From Deltaproteobacteria bacterium (lineage in GTDB: Bacteria > Desulfobacterota > Desulfomonilia > Desulfomonilales > Desulfomonilaceae), in NCBI GenBank assembly GCA_021777225.1, contig JAJYDQ010000011.1, positions 1 through 64,000 of the forward strand: 64,000 nt of DNA, read 5' to 3'. Of this stretch, positions 1 to 9,098 are shown piece by piece; the first letter of the stretch is position 1; every line of letters begins with the position of its first letter. The notes under the pieces were generated by a model. It ran no database searches. It was not told where the DNA came from and worked only from the letters and a program-made list of their open reading frames with translations. The position numbers were made by a program, and so were the translations under genes.

Positions 1-1042
1 CGATCTGTTTAAGCAAGATGTGGTGCATGGCGGTGTTACAGACAATTGTCATATCCACTATATCATTGGTTTTCAAGTTAAGATATTTATTACCTTCATG
101 CTCAGCGGTCTCTGTTACATCCGGGGCCTCAATTATTTCATCGTCCCCTTCAGCCCTTTTTTTCTTTCTTTTCTTCGGGGGATGAGTGCTCTCGCATGCT
201 TCAACGACCAATTTATTCAGGCCTTCGATGAGGTCGTTGCTCATGGTTTCGAGTCCTTTGGGGTTCATCATGTGATAAGTAATTCGAGCCATGACGTCTT
301 CCCCATATTTACATTGCGGATTCATCATGGAAACCGTTTTGATTACTTCCATTGTTCTGAGATTGCACAAATAAGCTGCCACTGTGGTTGTGCCGACGTC
401 AATGGCCACGCCGTAGCAATCTTCCACTTTTCCGGGAAGCACCCGGATAATTTTTTTATCCATCCAGACCGCCACAGTCACTGCCCAATTGCCATCTCGT
501 TGACGCCTTGGAAGTTTCCTCAAAGTGTACCAGTCAATATCAAGGTTTTTAAGCCCATAGTTTCGCTCAAGTTCCGCGCAAATCCTTTCAAAATCGCCCG
601 AGGGCTCTTCAAAAGTTGGCCCCACAACTTGCACATAATATTGTTTCACGGCCGGGTTCCAATCGATGTGAATGTCCCTGGCCGCTTTGCTGACTATTTG
701 CTTACCGGCTCTAGCTTCTTCCGGCACGAATACTAACAAGTCACCCTGGACCTTTGCCACGCAAGCTAGGCGATATCCTTCTTTCTTCTGCGCAGGAGTA
801 AAAAATTTGTTTTCTTCTTCCTGCCATTCACTTGCATGAGATCGACTTGATGTAATACCGAATTTTTCGAAGGACCCTTCTTCGATCCTAACTTTACATT
901 TCCCGCATACTTTCTTTTCTCCGCATAGGGCTTCTATATCGACTCCTAACTGTCGAGAAGCCTCAATGAGATTGGTTCCTTCTTCCACCAACCCGCGGCG
1001 AGCCGAAGGCTGGAAGATCACCATGTACTGCTTTTTATCCAT
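1..1042 (-). CDS. Reductive activator of corrinoid proteins (2Fe-2S + ASKHA, RACE/DUF4445), 3' end off window
   Basis: The frame is open from ATG at 1042 to the left edge, so the C-terminal part is missing. The N-terminus is a plant-type 2Fe-2S ferredoxin: CGEKKVCGKCK at about residues 35-45, with the last ligand in RLACVAK near residue 85. Further on, DVGTTTVAAYL is the phosphate-1 loop of the ASKHA ATPase fold. This is the architecture of RACE proteins, which use ATP and a low-potential electron to return adventitiously oxidised cob(II)alamin to cob(I)alamin. It is the last gene seen of the methyltransferase cluster that starts at 5419, about 440 bp after the corrinoid gene, and presumably reactivates that corrinoid protein. 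Confidence 0.88.
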   Translation of the reverse strand, partial: MDKKQYMVIFQPSARRGLVEEGTNLIEASRQLGVDIEALCGEKKVCGKCKVRIEEGSFEKFGITSSRSHASEWQEEENKFFTPAQKKEGYRLACVAKVQGDLLVFVPEEARAGKQIVSKAARDIHIDWNPAVKQYYVQVVGPTFEEPSGDFERICAELERNYGLKNLDIDWYTLRKLPRRQRDGNWAVTVAVWMDKKIIRVLPGKVEDCYGVAIDVGTTTVAAYLCNLRTMEVIKTVSMMNPQCKYGEDVMARITYHMMNPKGLETMSNDLIEGLNKLVVEACESTHPPKKRKKKRAEGDDEIIEAPDVTETAEHEGNKYLNLKTNDIVDMTIVCNTAMHHILLKQI

Positions 1043-1478
1043 TCGGCAATTCCCCTTCTTTTACTGGCAGTCGTCTGAGTGCCTATTTCGTGTGTCTCGC
1101 CCACATGGTTAGCTACGTGAGGACGGCGAGCTAAGTTGGATCAAATTTTATGAACGCTAACCTGTAATTTAGAAAGTAACCAATCGTTGTGATCCTAGTC
1201 GCACCAATGCATTGGACACAACGGACCTTCCGCCGAGTCAATACCCGCATAGGGATAGTTCGCCTCGAATCTGCAATTGAGATGTTAGGCCAGGTTTACA
1301 CCGGATCGTTTGCTTCAAGTAATCGATCAGGCTCTATTATAATGTTCTGATCTCGCAAGCGTTTAATTTTGCATAAGTGTAGCTGCTTTATGGTTGATCA
1401 GCGCCATTGCTCTATTCGCTATGGCGCTGAGTCGGCAGGTAACCTATTAATCTAATCACGCTTGGAATTGTAGAACAT
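1043..1478. other. 436-bp intergenic stretch
   Basis: I see no convincing reading frame here. The only clear structure is an inverted repeat near the end of the corrinoid gene, listed separately. No sigma54 or sigma70 promoter could be called with confidence, so the activator gene may be transcribed from upstream or from an unseen promoter. Confidence 0.5.
1398..1430 (-). terminator. Inverted repeat 46 bp after the corrinoid gene
   Basis: TCAGCGCCAT and ATGGCGCTGA form a perfect 10-bp stem with a 13-nt loop. It lies just downstream of the corrinoid gene stop at 1479. No clear T-run follows on the minus strand, so it may attenuate or stabilise mRNA instead of terminating it. Confidence 0.4.
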
Positions 1479-2165
1479 TTAGGCTGGAACTCCATCTTCC
1501 TTCAGTTTACGGAGCTGACCGATCATCTTTATGGCCTCCTGTACCGCGTTCCCTGCGCTTTCGGCGTAACCATCAGCGCCGAAAAGATTCGCAACGTCCT
1601 TAGTTACTGGAGCCCCACCAAGCATAATAGCCACATCCGGGTTTTTCTCTTTGATCATCGCTATGACTTTTTTCATACCCATCATGGTGGTGGTCATCAT
1701 TGCGGAGAGCGCTACGATTTCGGAATCAGTTTTTAGCTGTTCTTCTGCGAATTTTTCTAGAGGCACGTCACGTCCCAAATCATGGACAGTAAAACCACCC
1801 ACATCGAACATCATTTTGATGAGGTTCTTTCCTATGTCATGCACGTCACCCTGGACAGTTCCAATGACAACCTGTCCCTTTACACCCGACGCGTCGTCGA
1901 TTTTAAGATGAGGTTTAAGAATATCAAGACCTGCATAAAGCGCATCTGCGCACATGAGAATTTCAGGGACGAAGTATTCCTGTCGGTCGTAAAGATCGCC
2001 GACTATCTCCATGCCCGCGGCCAAGCCATTCATGATGGCGTCGTAGGCATCCATTTTTTCATCGAGAGCGATGTTGGAGTATTCTTTGACCCGGTCTTCA
2101 TCGTACTCCACCACCCCTTCGGAGAGATTCTTAAGAATTTCTGCGCGTTTTTCTTCTGAAGCCAT
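1479..2165 (-). CDS. Methyltransferase corrinoid protein (MtaC/MtvC type)
   Basis: About 228 residues, the usual size of a methyltransferase cognate corrinoid protein. A helical cap domain (about 1-85) precedes a Rossmann B12-binding domain. GDVHDIGKN supplies the lower-ligand His of base-off cobalamin, and the GG near LGGAPV contacts the nucleotide tail. It carries the methyl group between substrate-specific and acceptor methyltransferases. I chose ATG 2165 over ATG 2183 because GGAGG sits 7 nt upstream of it; the upstream ATG overlaps that ribosome site. It follows a UroD-family gene by about 30 bp and is clearly in one operon with it. Confidence 0.9.
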   Translation of the reverse strand: MASEEKRAEILKNLSEGVVEYDEDRVKEYSNIALDEKMDAYDAIMNGLAAGMEIVGDLYDRQEYFVPEILMCADALYAGLDILKPHLKIDDASGVKGQVVIGTVQGDVHDIGKNLIKMMFDVGGFTVHDLGRDVPLEKFAEEQLKTDSEIVALSAMMTTTMMGMKKVIAMIKEKNPDVAIMLGGAPVTKDVANLFGADGYAESAGNAVQEAIKMIGQLRKLKEDGVPA

Positions 2166-2197
2166 TTGCTTTCCTCCATCCAATCATATGCAGTCGT

Positions 2198-3238
2198 TTA
2201 TAGTCTTCCCACCGCTGGAGAAGGCTGCTTTCCAAATTCCCTCACAGTATTGACCCACGCTTCCACGTTTTCCGGTTTTACGTCGGGCCAAATGTCGCAG
2301 CCAGGCCAAACGGCATCTACCCCGGCATCAATGCAGCCTTTTATGACTGCTGGCACTTCAGAGGCCTCTTTCTGACAAAGAGTTCCATAAGGATCAAAGT
2401 TTCCCAACAAAATAACGTCGTTGCCAATCTTTTTTCTGGTTTCAACTAGATTGTTTTTTTGATCAAAGCTAAGCGCATCCGCGCCGCAGTCATTCATCAT
2501 TTCAACGATCAAATCTGTTCCACCGCAAATGTGAAGAACCTTCGGGGATTCGAGCGCCTCAAAGATCTCGCGAAGATATGGTTGAATCAATTGTTTCCAC
2601 ATACGGGGAGAAAGAAGATCCGTTCCGGAACCCATTTCACGGATTGTCATGTAATCCACACCTAATGACTGGTAGTGTTTCGCCACATCGATGACCACAG
2701 AGGTCATTTTTTTCATAAAGGCTTGAACTTTATCAGCTTCCTTTTTGATTCCCTTAAGCAGCAGATCAAGTTCGATCACTTGTCCACCCAACGTAAAAGG
2801 TCCGAGTACCCAGCCTCCGACACCATATTTTCCCTCTGAAACAAGCTTTTTTAGAGCTTCCTCTACAACCGGCATCCTAGCCTTTGACGCCCAATCAGGA
2901 TTAATGTCGGCTGCGTCGAGGTTCTCCCACTTAGTGGGCACTGTGGGATACAGTATTCCTTCAGCGTTAGCGTATGTACTGCATCCCCGCCCCATAGCCT
3001 CAGGAATTGTACACATGTCATAGGGAACGATAACTGAATCAAATCCAAAAATGTCAGCGCTAAGTGTAGCTGACTTGGCCAGGTAGTCTGGGGAACCGTG
3101 CACTTCAGCGAAACGTATTCCCATTTTGTTGATCGCCTGAACCGTTACCATTCCCATTCCGCTGAAAATGGGCATTGTGTCGACGGGTTCTCGTTTCATA
3201 AACTTTTTTACCCGTTCTTTAGGAGTCATCACTGCCAT
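2198..3238 (-). CDS. UroD-family methyltransferase, MtaA/MtbA-like with intact zinc site
   Basis: 346 residues in the uroporphyrinogen-decarboxylase TIM-barrel family. HICGG gives H236-x-C238, and PGCDIWP gives C314. Together these are the zinc ligands that MtaA and MtbA use to activate a thiol or other methyl acceptor or donor. It therefore belongs to the methyltransferase branch and not to true haem-pathway HemE. It lies between the MtrH-like gene (3315) and the corrinoid gene (2165). In O-demethylase systems a UroD-family protein acts as substrate:corrinoid methyltransferase, so this or the next UroD gene is the likely substrate enzyme. The substrate cannot be read from sequence. Confidence 0.85.
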   Translation of the reverse strand: MAVMTPKERVKKFMKREPVDTMPIFSGMGMVTVQAINKMGIRFAEVHGSPDYLAKSATLSADIFGFDSVIVPYDMCTIPEAMGRGCSTYANAEGILYPTVPTKWENLDAADINPDWASKARMPVVEEALKKLVSEGKYGVGGWVLGPFTLGGQVIELDLLLKGIKKEADKVQAFMKKMTSVVIDVAKHYQSLGVDYMTIREMGSGTDLLSPRMWKQLIQPYLREIFEALESPKVLHICGGTDLIVEMMNDCGADALSFDQKNNLVETRKKIGNDVILLGNFDPYGTLCQKEASEVPAVIKGCIDAGVDAVWPGCDIWPDVKPENVEAWVNTVREFGKQPSPAVGRL

Positions 3239-3314
3239 CTATTAAATCCTCTCTTTATACAACTTCAACATAGCTTAAATCCGGCTTGACCATTTTCCGG
3301 AATACCTTTTTTGT

Positions 3315-4262
3315 CTACATGCCTTTTAGTTGCTCAATAAAATCCGGGAAGAGCTTTCTCAAGGGGTGGGTCTCCAATTCAGGTAATTTCTTGGTTTCCC
3401 CGTATACTAATGTGGCAAGGAAAGCATTAGACATCGCCACCGCCGGGAAAATCCTGTCTGATCCGGCCATCGGGCCGGAGAAGATCATGTCGTGGTAAAA
3501 ACAGGATGATAGAGCTTCCAAAGCAGCATCCGCGCCTGCCCAACCTTTTTGTCCCCACATCTCACGAGCGGCTTTCCACATGTAAGATCCGTTTGACGGA
3601 GCGCTAGCGCATGGGAAACCCCACTTTTCCTTTATGAGTTTGTTAGATAGTGAACACAGGGCTGTCGCTGGGCCATTCATTACCGAAGTGTCTACAAAAA
3701 TGCTTTCAAATTTTGCGCCCACTTTTTCGATCGCGTCTAGCAGTTTTTGAGTTCCGCTGATCCGACCGGTAGGCATCTGGTCCGTCGGATCAAAGGCCAC
3801 AAGCAATACGTGTTTGACTCCAATTGACGCTATTTCCTTGATTTCAGTCTCCACGTCCTTCTCCCAAACGGTAAGACTATTATAGAACATTCGATCTAAG
3901 AGGCCCTTTTCAGCACAGTAGGCCGCCGCTTCAAGCTTCGGCTTCATTACCCAGGCGTCAACGCAAAACGGCATGCATGTAACTTGAGTATAAAAATCAA
4001 CATAAGTTTTAAACTCTTCGCCTTTAGTGCCGACAATATCCGCCATGTAGGGAATGCCGGTTTCCATACACAGCTTATCGCACATCTTGACAAGTTCTGT
4101 GGCGCGTTCTCGGTCAAAGCCTTCTTTGCGTTTACCTTCAAAGACCTTGTCTCCCTTCTGAAAAATTGAAGGGACGATTACCGTGGGATAGGAACCCGGC
4201 TGACCGCCGAATTTGACTCCACCGACCTCGCACACTTTCTGCTTGGTCTCAAAACTAAACAT
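3315..4262 (-). CDS. MtrH-like methyltetrahydrofolate:corrinoid methyltransferase
   Basis: 315 residues. The opening, VGGVKFGGQPGSYPTV followed by SIFQKGDKVF, is characteristic of MtrH, the methyltransferase subunit of archaeal Mtr. Bacterial homologues (the MtvA/MtoA/MtgA class) pass the methyl group from the corrinoid protein to tetrahydrofolate. Later segments ADIVGTK and LLVAFDPTDQMPTGR fit the pterin-binding TIM barrel. ATG 4262 has AGGAGG a few bases upstream. Its presence says the methyl group of this cluster ends on a C1 pterin and is oxidised or used in the Wood-Ljungdahl pathway. That is inference from family and context. Confidence 0.87.
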   Translation of the reverse strand: MFSFETKQKVCEVGGVKFGGQPGSYPTVIVPSIFQKGDKVFEGKRKEGFDRERATELVKMCDKLCMETGIPYMADIVGTKGEEFKTYVDFYTQVTCMPFCVDAWVMKPKLEAAAYCAEKGLLDRMFYNSLTVWEKDVETEIKEIASIGVKHVLLVAFDPTDQMPTGRISGTQKLLDAIEKVGAKFESIFVDTSVMNGPATALCSLSNKLIKEKWGFPCASAPSNGSYMWKAAREMWGQKGWAGADAALEALSSCFYHDMIFSGPMAGSDRIFPAVAMSNAFLATLVYGETKKLPELETHPLRKLFPDFIEQLKGM

Positions 4263-4378
4263 TAGGGTCCTCCTTTTTGTTTCCCATTATTTTCCAATCA
4301 CACGATGCGGGTTTGGACAGTAACTCTGTATGAAGGTAAGTCCCTGCCTATGGTTGTCCTGCCTCATTTACTCACCTT

Positions 4379-5419
4379 CTACTTTTCCACCATGTGGTGT
4401 GGATATCTCGCGTAATATGTGTTGTAAAACTCAATGGCTTCTATTACTTGATCTATGTGTTCGACTGGAACATCGTAAGGCATGTCACAGCCTGGGGCGA
4501 AAACGTATCCCGTGCTACCCCCGGCCGCTAGTGAAATCAGAGCGTCTTCTCGAGGGGACACTAACCCTAGAGACATAGCTAGTGTCAGTTTCAAGTTCCC
4601 TCCAAAACCTACTTGGTGCTTCAGAGCAATGTCTCTAACGTAATTGAGGTTAAGCTGTTCATCAATTGCGAACCCATCGGTCCCTACCATGGCTACTTCT
4701 TCCAGGCACTTGGTTGCGTCACCACAGATAAAGAAACTCGAAACTTTACCGGCCTTCCTGGTAACCTTAATAGCAGATTGGGCGGCGGGGGTGACAAACT
4801 CACGAAAACTCTTTGGCTTGATAAGGGACGCTACTGGGTCGGTAATGGCAATCACGTCACATCCGATTTCCTCTGCGTAGATCCTGGCGGCTTCACCACC
4901 AACTTGACCACAGAAATCAATAATTTCTCTCGCAATAGCCTTGTTCTTGTACACATCGGTAAAAATTCTTACACCTCGCAAATGACTTGCCAAAGTCAAT
5001 GGCCCGCACAATATACCGTATAGCGCAACATCCGGCAGAGCTGCCCTCACCATTTTGCCCGCCTCTATTATTACGGGCCAGCGGCCATCTTTTGAACTTG
5101 GAATCTTGATCCCAGATTCGGCAAGACTTTTATTTTCAAGTGGGTGTCCAGTTATTGACGGAGGATTGTCTGGCCACCATTTGTGGTTGCAACCCATAGA
5201 AATTGCTTCTACTGTGAGGTCAAACAACAAGGGAATTCCGTCAGCCTTATAACGTTGGGCTGCATATATAACCCCTTTGGCAATGAGGTCCGGATCCTGG
5301 AGAAACTTGTCGGCTGGCTCACCGATCAAGAAAGCGCTGTGTACGCCCGAATACGGAACCCAAGGCACTTTCTCAGTGGCAAGTCCTTTGACGGCATCAA
5401 TAACATGCTGTTTGCCCAT
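4379..5419 (-). CDS. UroD-family methyltransferase with variant zinc motif (FxC)
   Basis: 346 residues, same fold family as the gene at 2198 but clearly divergent. At the usual H-x-C site it reads FFICGDA, that is F230-x-C232; the distal Cys is kept in APGCDMP (C311). So two of three zinc ligands remain and the His is replaced by Phe. It is the first gene of the cluster. Start ATG 5419 has GGGAG 5 nt upstream. It may be the substrate-specific methyltransferase I of an O-demethylase (the MtvB/VdmB role), where catalysis need not use an activated thiol. A nearby exposed His or Cys could substitute; a structure model would be needed to say. Confidence 0.82.
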   Translation of the reverse strand: MGKQHVIDAVKGLATEKVPWVPYSGVHSAFLIGEPADKFLQDPDLIAKGVIYAAQRYKADGIPLLFDLTVEAISMGCNHKWWPDNPPSITGHPLENKSLAESGIKIPSSKDGRWPVIIEAGKMVRAALPDVALYGILCGPLTLASHLRGVRIFTDVYKNKAIAREIIDFCGQVGGEAARIYAEEIGCDVIAITDPVASLIKPKSFREFVTPAAQSAIKVTRKAGKVSSFFICGDATKCLEEVAMVGTDGFAIDEQLNLNYVRDIALKHQVGFGGNLKLTLAMSLGLVSPREDALISLAAGGSTGYVFAPGCDMPYDVPVEHIDQVIEAIEFYNTYYARYPHHMVEK

Positions 5420-5976
5420 TTTTCTCCCGGATCAGACGAGGCGAATATTGTCCTCCAGATTTAAAACTGCTGGCTGTCTATGTCCATGTTTAGTAACGTT
5501 ACGAGCCGGCTAAGGGAATGTCAAGATCTACTTTAAGTCTACTAGAGTCTAACATCCGTTGCGGATTATCCCCACCATCTAGGTCTAGTCAGCCGGATCC
5601 ATATGGATTGATATGTATGGGAATTAACAACGGTTAATGCCTATTACTAGTTTTGAATGAGCACTGCGGACTTGACATTTATCTAGTTGTCTTTAGGTTA
5701 CGTGTATAGACTGAAAGCTAAAAATCCAAATCAGAGAAATTCAAATGATTTGATTAAAATTCTCTTGAGGTCGTGATTCGTGTGGTCTTCTCCGCGCTTG
5801 CTTTAGTCCAAAGCACAGATAATCATTAGGCCATAGTTTGGCCTGCTAGTTTCTCAGATAGCACGTTTCAGCTTATCTCAAAAAATGGTGAGTGCCGAAT
5901 GGCGATCCGGGGCAACTCGTCAGATGCATTTTGTTTGCGGGCCCGTACTTTTTTGAGGCTCTTCAATAAGCAGCGA
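5420..5976. other. 557-bp regulatory gap between regulator and methyltransferase cluster
   Basis: No coding frame is convincing. The gap separates the PAS-LuxR regulator from the operon it precedes, both on the minus strand, and so should hold the cluster promoter. The clearest element is the palindrome at 5493-5502. I found no sigma54 site on the minus strand, which fits a LuxR-type, sigma70-dependent activator. Confidence 0.5.
5493..5502. promoter_or_regulatory. Palindrome 74 bp upstream of the methyltransferase cluster
   Basis: GTAACGTTAC is a perfect 10-bp palindrome placed where an activator or repressor of the 5419 gene would bind. A related arrangement of the same half-sites, CGTTAC-T-GTAACG, occurs 70 bp upstream of the glycyl-radical enzyme (36099-36111). 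Chance cannot be excluded. Confidence 0.3.
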
Positions 5977-8388
5977 TCAGCTTAAATCAATTTTCTTTAA
6001 ATAGCTGGCCAAATTCCGGTCTTTGCGATCGATCCCGAGCTTTTTACGAATGGAGATTCGCTGTAAACGAATAGTGTCGGGGCTCTTGTCAAGGATGAAA
6101 GCGATCTCTTCACTAGTTTTTCCTAGGCGTATCAGTTGAGCGACCTCCAATTCTTTTTCAGTTAATTTCAAGTAATGGTCTGTTCGTTCCAATCGTCTAT
6201 TTTCTGGAGCTGTCCCTAGTTCTTGCAACAAAAGATTTGCCTGTGTTTCGACAGTTTGCGGTTTGGTTTTCCCTTCAAGAATACGGAACAAATGATCATT
6301 GATTTTACGAGCCATGTCGGCAACCACTCGTTCGCATGCCGTTACACGCTCTGTCTCAGCATGACGAAGCAATGTGTTAAGAGCCATGTTCTTTTCCTGA
6401 AGTTCCTGACTTTTTGCAGTGAGGCGTTCTTCGAGGCGTTTGCGTTCGGTAAGGTCATGGCTTAGCCCCACAGTGCCGTAAACCGTTCCCTGGTCATCTT
6501 TGAGCAGAGCAAAAACTGAAATAGCGATACCCCGTGAACCATCCTTGCGTACAAAGCCATATTCTCCTTTCCACACATCTCCGTCACGTAATACATCTCT
6601 GGACTGTTGCTTCATTTGAACGCCGTCCGGGCTTTGAGTCAATAAATGGGCTGACTTTCCTAGAATCTGTTCTTTTGAGTAACCGAACATTCTCTCGCTG
6701 GCTGGATTCCAGTCGATTACATTCCCGTCTAGATCAGTGACAATTATAGCCTCGTCCATGTGAGAAAATATGTGCCTATAATGTTTGAGTTCAGATTCCT
6801 CATGCCGAATAGCCGTAACATCATGAAAGAAAATGGCGGCCCCATCTCCCACTTTTCCTAACCAAAAATGAATCACCGACTGTTTGTTGTCGTCTGAATT
6901 CGGAGTAATACGAAGTTCAAAATCTTTTTCCGCTCCTGTCTCGGTAACCTCACAAGCGGACTCAAACAAGAGTTTAGTGGCCTCAGTGTCTTTGAAAACA
7001 TGCGCAAAGGACATACCGGACTGAAAACTTGGATCAGAGCCTATAAATCTAAAACCGGCAGGATTTACGCTAAGACATTTGAAATCTCTGATGGCGCTAT
7101 TTTCATTTCGAATCGCACGGATCAATAGGAAAGGCCTTGGAATAGTGTTCAGGGTCCTTTCCGCCAACATTTCGTCTGATTGATTTTCTACAGAGTCGAA
7201 AAATAAATCTTCTCTCGGAACGATTACAGCTAAAACACCAAATTTCTCTCTGGTTCCTGTCCGGATTCGATCGATGAATTTGTGTTCCAATATGTGCCGC
7301 CCCGGTAATCCTATAGGAGGGAATCCCTTTTTGGGTTCAGTTGAACCTGACGCCACGGACTCCAGAAAATCTTGCCACGACTCCGCTGTTTCTTTGGGTA
7401 TCTGCAAATTTACAACTTTTTTGTCAAGAATATCTAAGGCTTTGAGATTTAGTGAAAAAGCCTGATTTATAACATTTATTGCCGCCGCAGATATTTTCAC
7501 GAACCCCTTTTCGGGGAGATAGGTGTAAAGAGCACACGGACTGGAATTGATCAACAACTCATATTCCGTAGCGGCCCCAATCTCAAGAGGATCGAAAAAA
7601 AGCATTACGATCTGCCTGGCCTGACCGAAGTTGTCAAGTAAGACCACTGCCGTCATGGACAGGGTCAATACTGGTCCGTCTTTTCGCCTAATCATGAGAC
7701 GCATGTTTTCACGCCCGGTCTTTCTAGACCAGAACATGGCTATGGAATCCAGAAGCGTCTGGACGGTTTCGTGATCAAACAGAACAGCATGCGCCCATAC
7801 CTGGATATGAGCTAGTTCTTCAATCGAATATCCCGTCAGGCGTTCAGCTTCTGCGTTATAGGACGTGAAAAAGCCATCCCTGCGCATACTGATCATTCCG
7901 AGACAATTTTGTCTGGCCAGGAGTGTCAGCACAGCTTCAGTGCTAATGCGAGACATTCCAATGTTATCCCCAATCCCGCGACAAAGCTGATCGTAATCTT
8001 GTTTAGCCTCCACCATTTCTTGAAGTTTGGCCACACATGAAATGAGCGTATCGGGACTGCACGGCTGGTCTAGAATAATTGGTCTATAATATCTTGGCAA
8101 AGTCAGGTTCCCCCAAGCCAGTCCTGGACATCCAAGAATAATAATTTCTATTAACGGATTTATCTGCTTTATCCCGGTAGCCAGAGTAGCCAGTTCCATA
8201 TCGGTATTGCCTGCGTCTATTATAACTATAAGATGTTCACCGGGTTTTTTGGCCAGTATATGGAGAGCTTCCCGAGCTTCGGGCGCGATATTTACGGAAA
8301 GTTGATCCAGTTCCACTTGAAGGATTTCTCTAGCAAACTCCGCCCGTGCAGCGGACGACCCAACCCACAAAAGATGACTACTTGACAT
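5977..8388 (-). CDS. Multi-PAS sensor with C-terminal LuxR-type DNA-binding domain
   Basis: 803 residues, soluble, no membrane segment. The N-terminal 130 residues look like a receiver-like fold. Several PAS-type regions follow (about 150-265, 270-380, 400-500, 530-660); the last is clearest, with EAIIVTDLDGNVIDWNPASER and a PAC-like segment ending in HDLTERK. A short coiled coil leads to a LuxR-type helix-turn-helix (about 730-795, LTEKELEVAQLIRLGKTSEE). There is no kinase domain, so it is a one-component sensor-regulator. It lies directly upstream of, and on the same strand as, the methyltransferase cluster and is the obvious candidate activator, perhaps sensing the methylated substrate. 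Confidence 0.85.
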   Translation of the reverse strand: MSSSHLLWVGSSAARAEFAREILQVELDQLSVNIAPEAREALHILAKKPGEHLIVIIDAGNTDMELATLATGIKQINPLIEIIILGCPGLAWGNLTLPRYYRPIILDQPCSPDTLISCVAKLQEMVEAKQDYDQLCRGIGDNIGMSRISTEAVLTLLARQNCLGMISMRRDGFFTSYNAEAERLTGYSIEELAHIQVWAHAVLFDHETVQTLLDSIAMFWSRKTGRENMRLMIRRKDGPVLTLSMTAVVLLDNFGQARQIVMLFFDPLEIGAATEYELLINSSPCALYTYLPEKGFVKISAAAINVINQAFSLNLKALDILDKKVVNLQIPKETAESWQDFLESVASGSTEPKKGFPPIGLPGRHILEHKFIDRIRTGTREKFGVLAVIVPREDLFFDSVENQSDEMLAERTLNTIPRPFLLIRAIRNENSAIRDFKCLSVNPAGFRFIGSDPSFQSGMSFAHVFKDTEATKLLFESACEVTETGAEKDFELRITPNSDDNKQSVIHFWLGKVGDGAAIFFHDVTAIRHEESELKHYRHIFSHMDEAIIVTDLDGNVIDWNPASERMFGYSKEQILGKSAHLLTQSPDGVQMKQQSRDVLRDGDVWKGEYGFVRKDGSRGIAISVFALLKDDQGTVYGTVGLSHDLTERKRLEERLTAKSQELQEKNMALNTLLRHAETERVTACERVVADMARKINDHLFRILEGKTKPQTVETQANLLLQELGTAPENRRLERTDHYLKLTEKELEVAQLIRLGKTSEEIAFILDKSPDTIRLQRISIRKKLGIDRKDRNLASYLKKIDLS

Positions 8389-8527
8389 ACGACAACCTTT
8401 AAGTATAGTTAAAACGACGTTTCAAAGAGTCTACACAATTATAAAACGGAATAGCCGTTTACCTCTTTAGCTGGACTCACGAACTACTATTATCACGAAA
8501 ACCCTTTTTTTTTGAAGTAGGTCTTTC

Positions 8528-9055
8528 ATGAATGGGCCGGGAAAAATACAGGTGTTCACAGGTGAAGGAAAAGGAAAAACCACAGCGGCTGTGGGGTTGG
8601 CTGTGCGCGCGATTGGACGAGGATTCAAGGTGTTCATGGTTCAATTTTTAAAAGCGCCTGACACCTCCGGAGAACAAATCGCCTTACTGTCACTGGCGCC
8701 TATGATCATCATCAAGCCCATGGGCAGGAAGGGTTTCATATTTAGACGAGGATGCGAGCCCCAAGATGTGGAAATGGCCAAACTAGCTTTGGAGGAAGCT
8801 AGATCCGCCATGCTCAACGGCGCCTTCGATGTAATTATACTCGATGAAGTTAATGTTGCTATACATCTTGGTATAATTGATGTTCAGGATGTTCTGGATC
8901 TCATGAATTCAAAACCGGACAATGTAGGATTGGTGCTTACCGGACGAAATGCCCATCCTGCGATTATAGATCGGGCCGATGTAGTCACAGAAATGAAAAA
9001 GATAAAGCATCATTTCGACGAAGGTGTGAAAGCTCGCAACGGCATAGAGTACTAG
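8528..9055 (+). CDS. cobO: Cob(I)yrinic acid a,c-diamide adenosyltransferase
   Basis: 175 residues, typical for the CobA/CobO/BtuR family. GEGKGKTT (residues 12-19) is the P-loop, VIILDEVN the Walker-B-like segment, and VLTGRNAH a conserved family motif. The enzyme adds the 5'-deoxyadenosyl group to cob(I)alamin precursors. It is divergent from the PAS-LuxR regulator (139-bp gap), among methyltransferase genes that need large amounts of corrinoid. No cobalamin riboswitch could be recognised upstream. Confidence 0.9.
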   Translation: MNGPGKIQVFTGEGKGKTTAAVGLAVRAIGRGFKVFMVQFLKAPDTSGEQIALLSLAPMIIIKPMGRKGFIFRRGCEPQDVEMAKLALEEARSAMLNGAFDVIILDEVNVAIHLGIIDVQDVLDLMNSKPDNVGLVLTGRNAHPAIIDRADVVTEMKKIKHHFDEGVKARNGIEY

Positions 9056-9098
9056 ATTTTTACCCTTTCGAGAATATCATTTGAGTCATTTCAGTATC

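Noticed and set aside
20-736. Long plus-strand open frame of 238 codons
   Set aside because: It is antisense to the clear RACE activator frame on the minus strand (2Fe-2S and ASKHA motifs) and has no recognisable domain.
2198-3238. Annotating the UroD-family genes as haem-pathway uroporphyrinogen decarboxylase (hemE)
   Set aside because: The zinc-site motifs and the corrinoid and MtrH neighbours place them with methyltransferases.
5672-5710. TTGACA followed by TATAGA as a sigma70 promoter on the plus strand
   Set aside because: The spacer is 27 bp, too long, and there is no plus-strand gene downstream before 8528.
8389-8527. Cobalamin riboswitch upstream of cobO
   Set aside because: No B12-box-like sequence could be found in the 139-bp divergent gap and the leader is too short.
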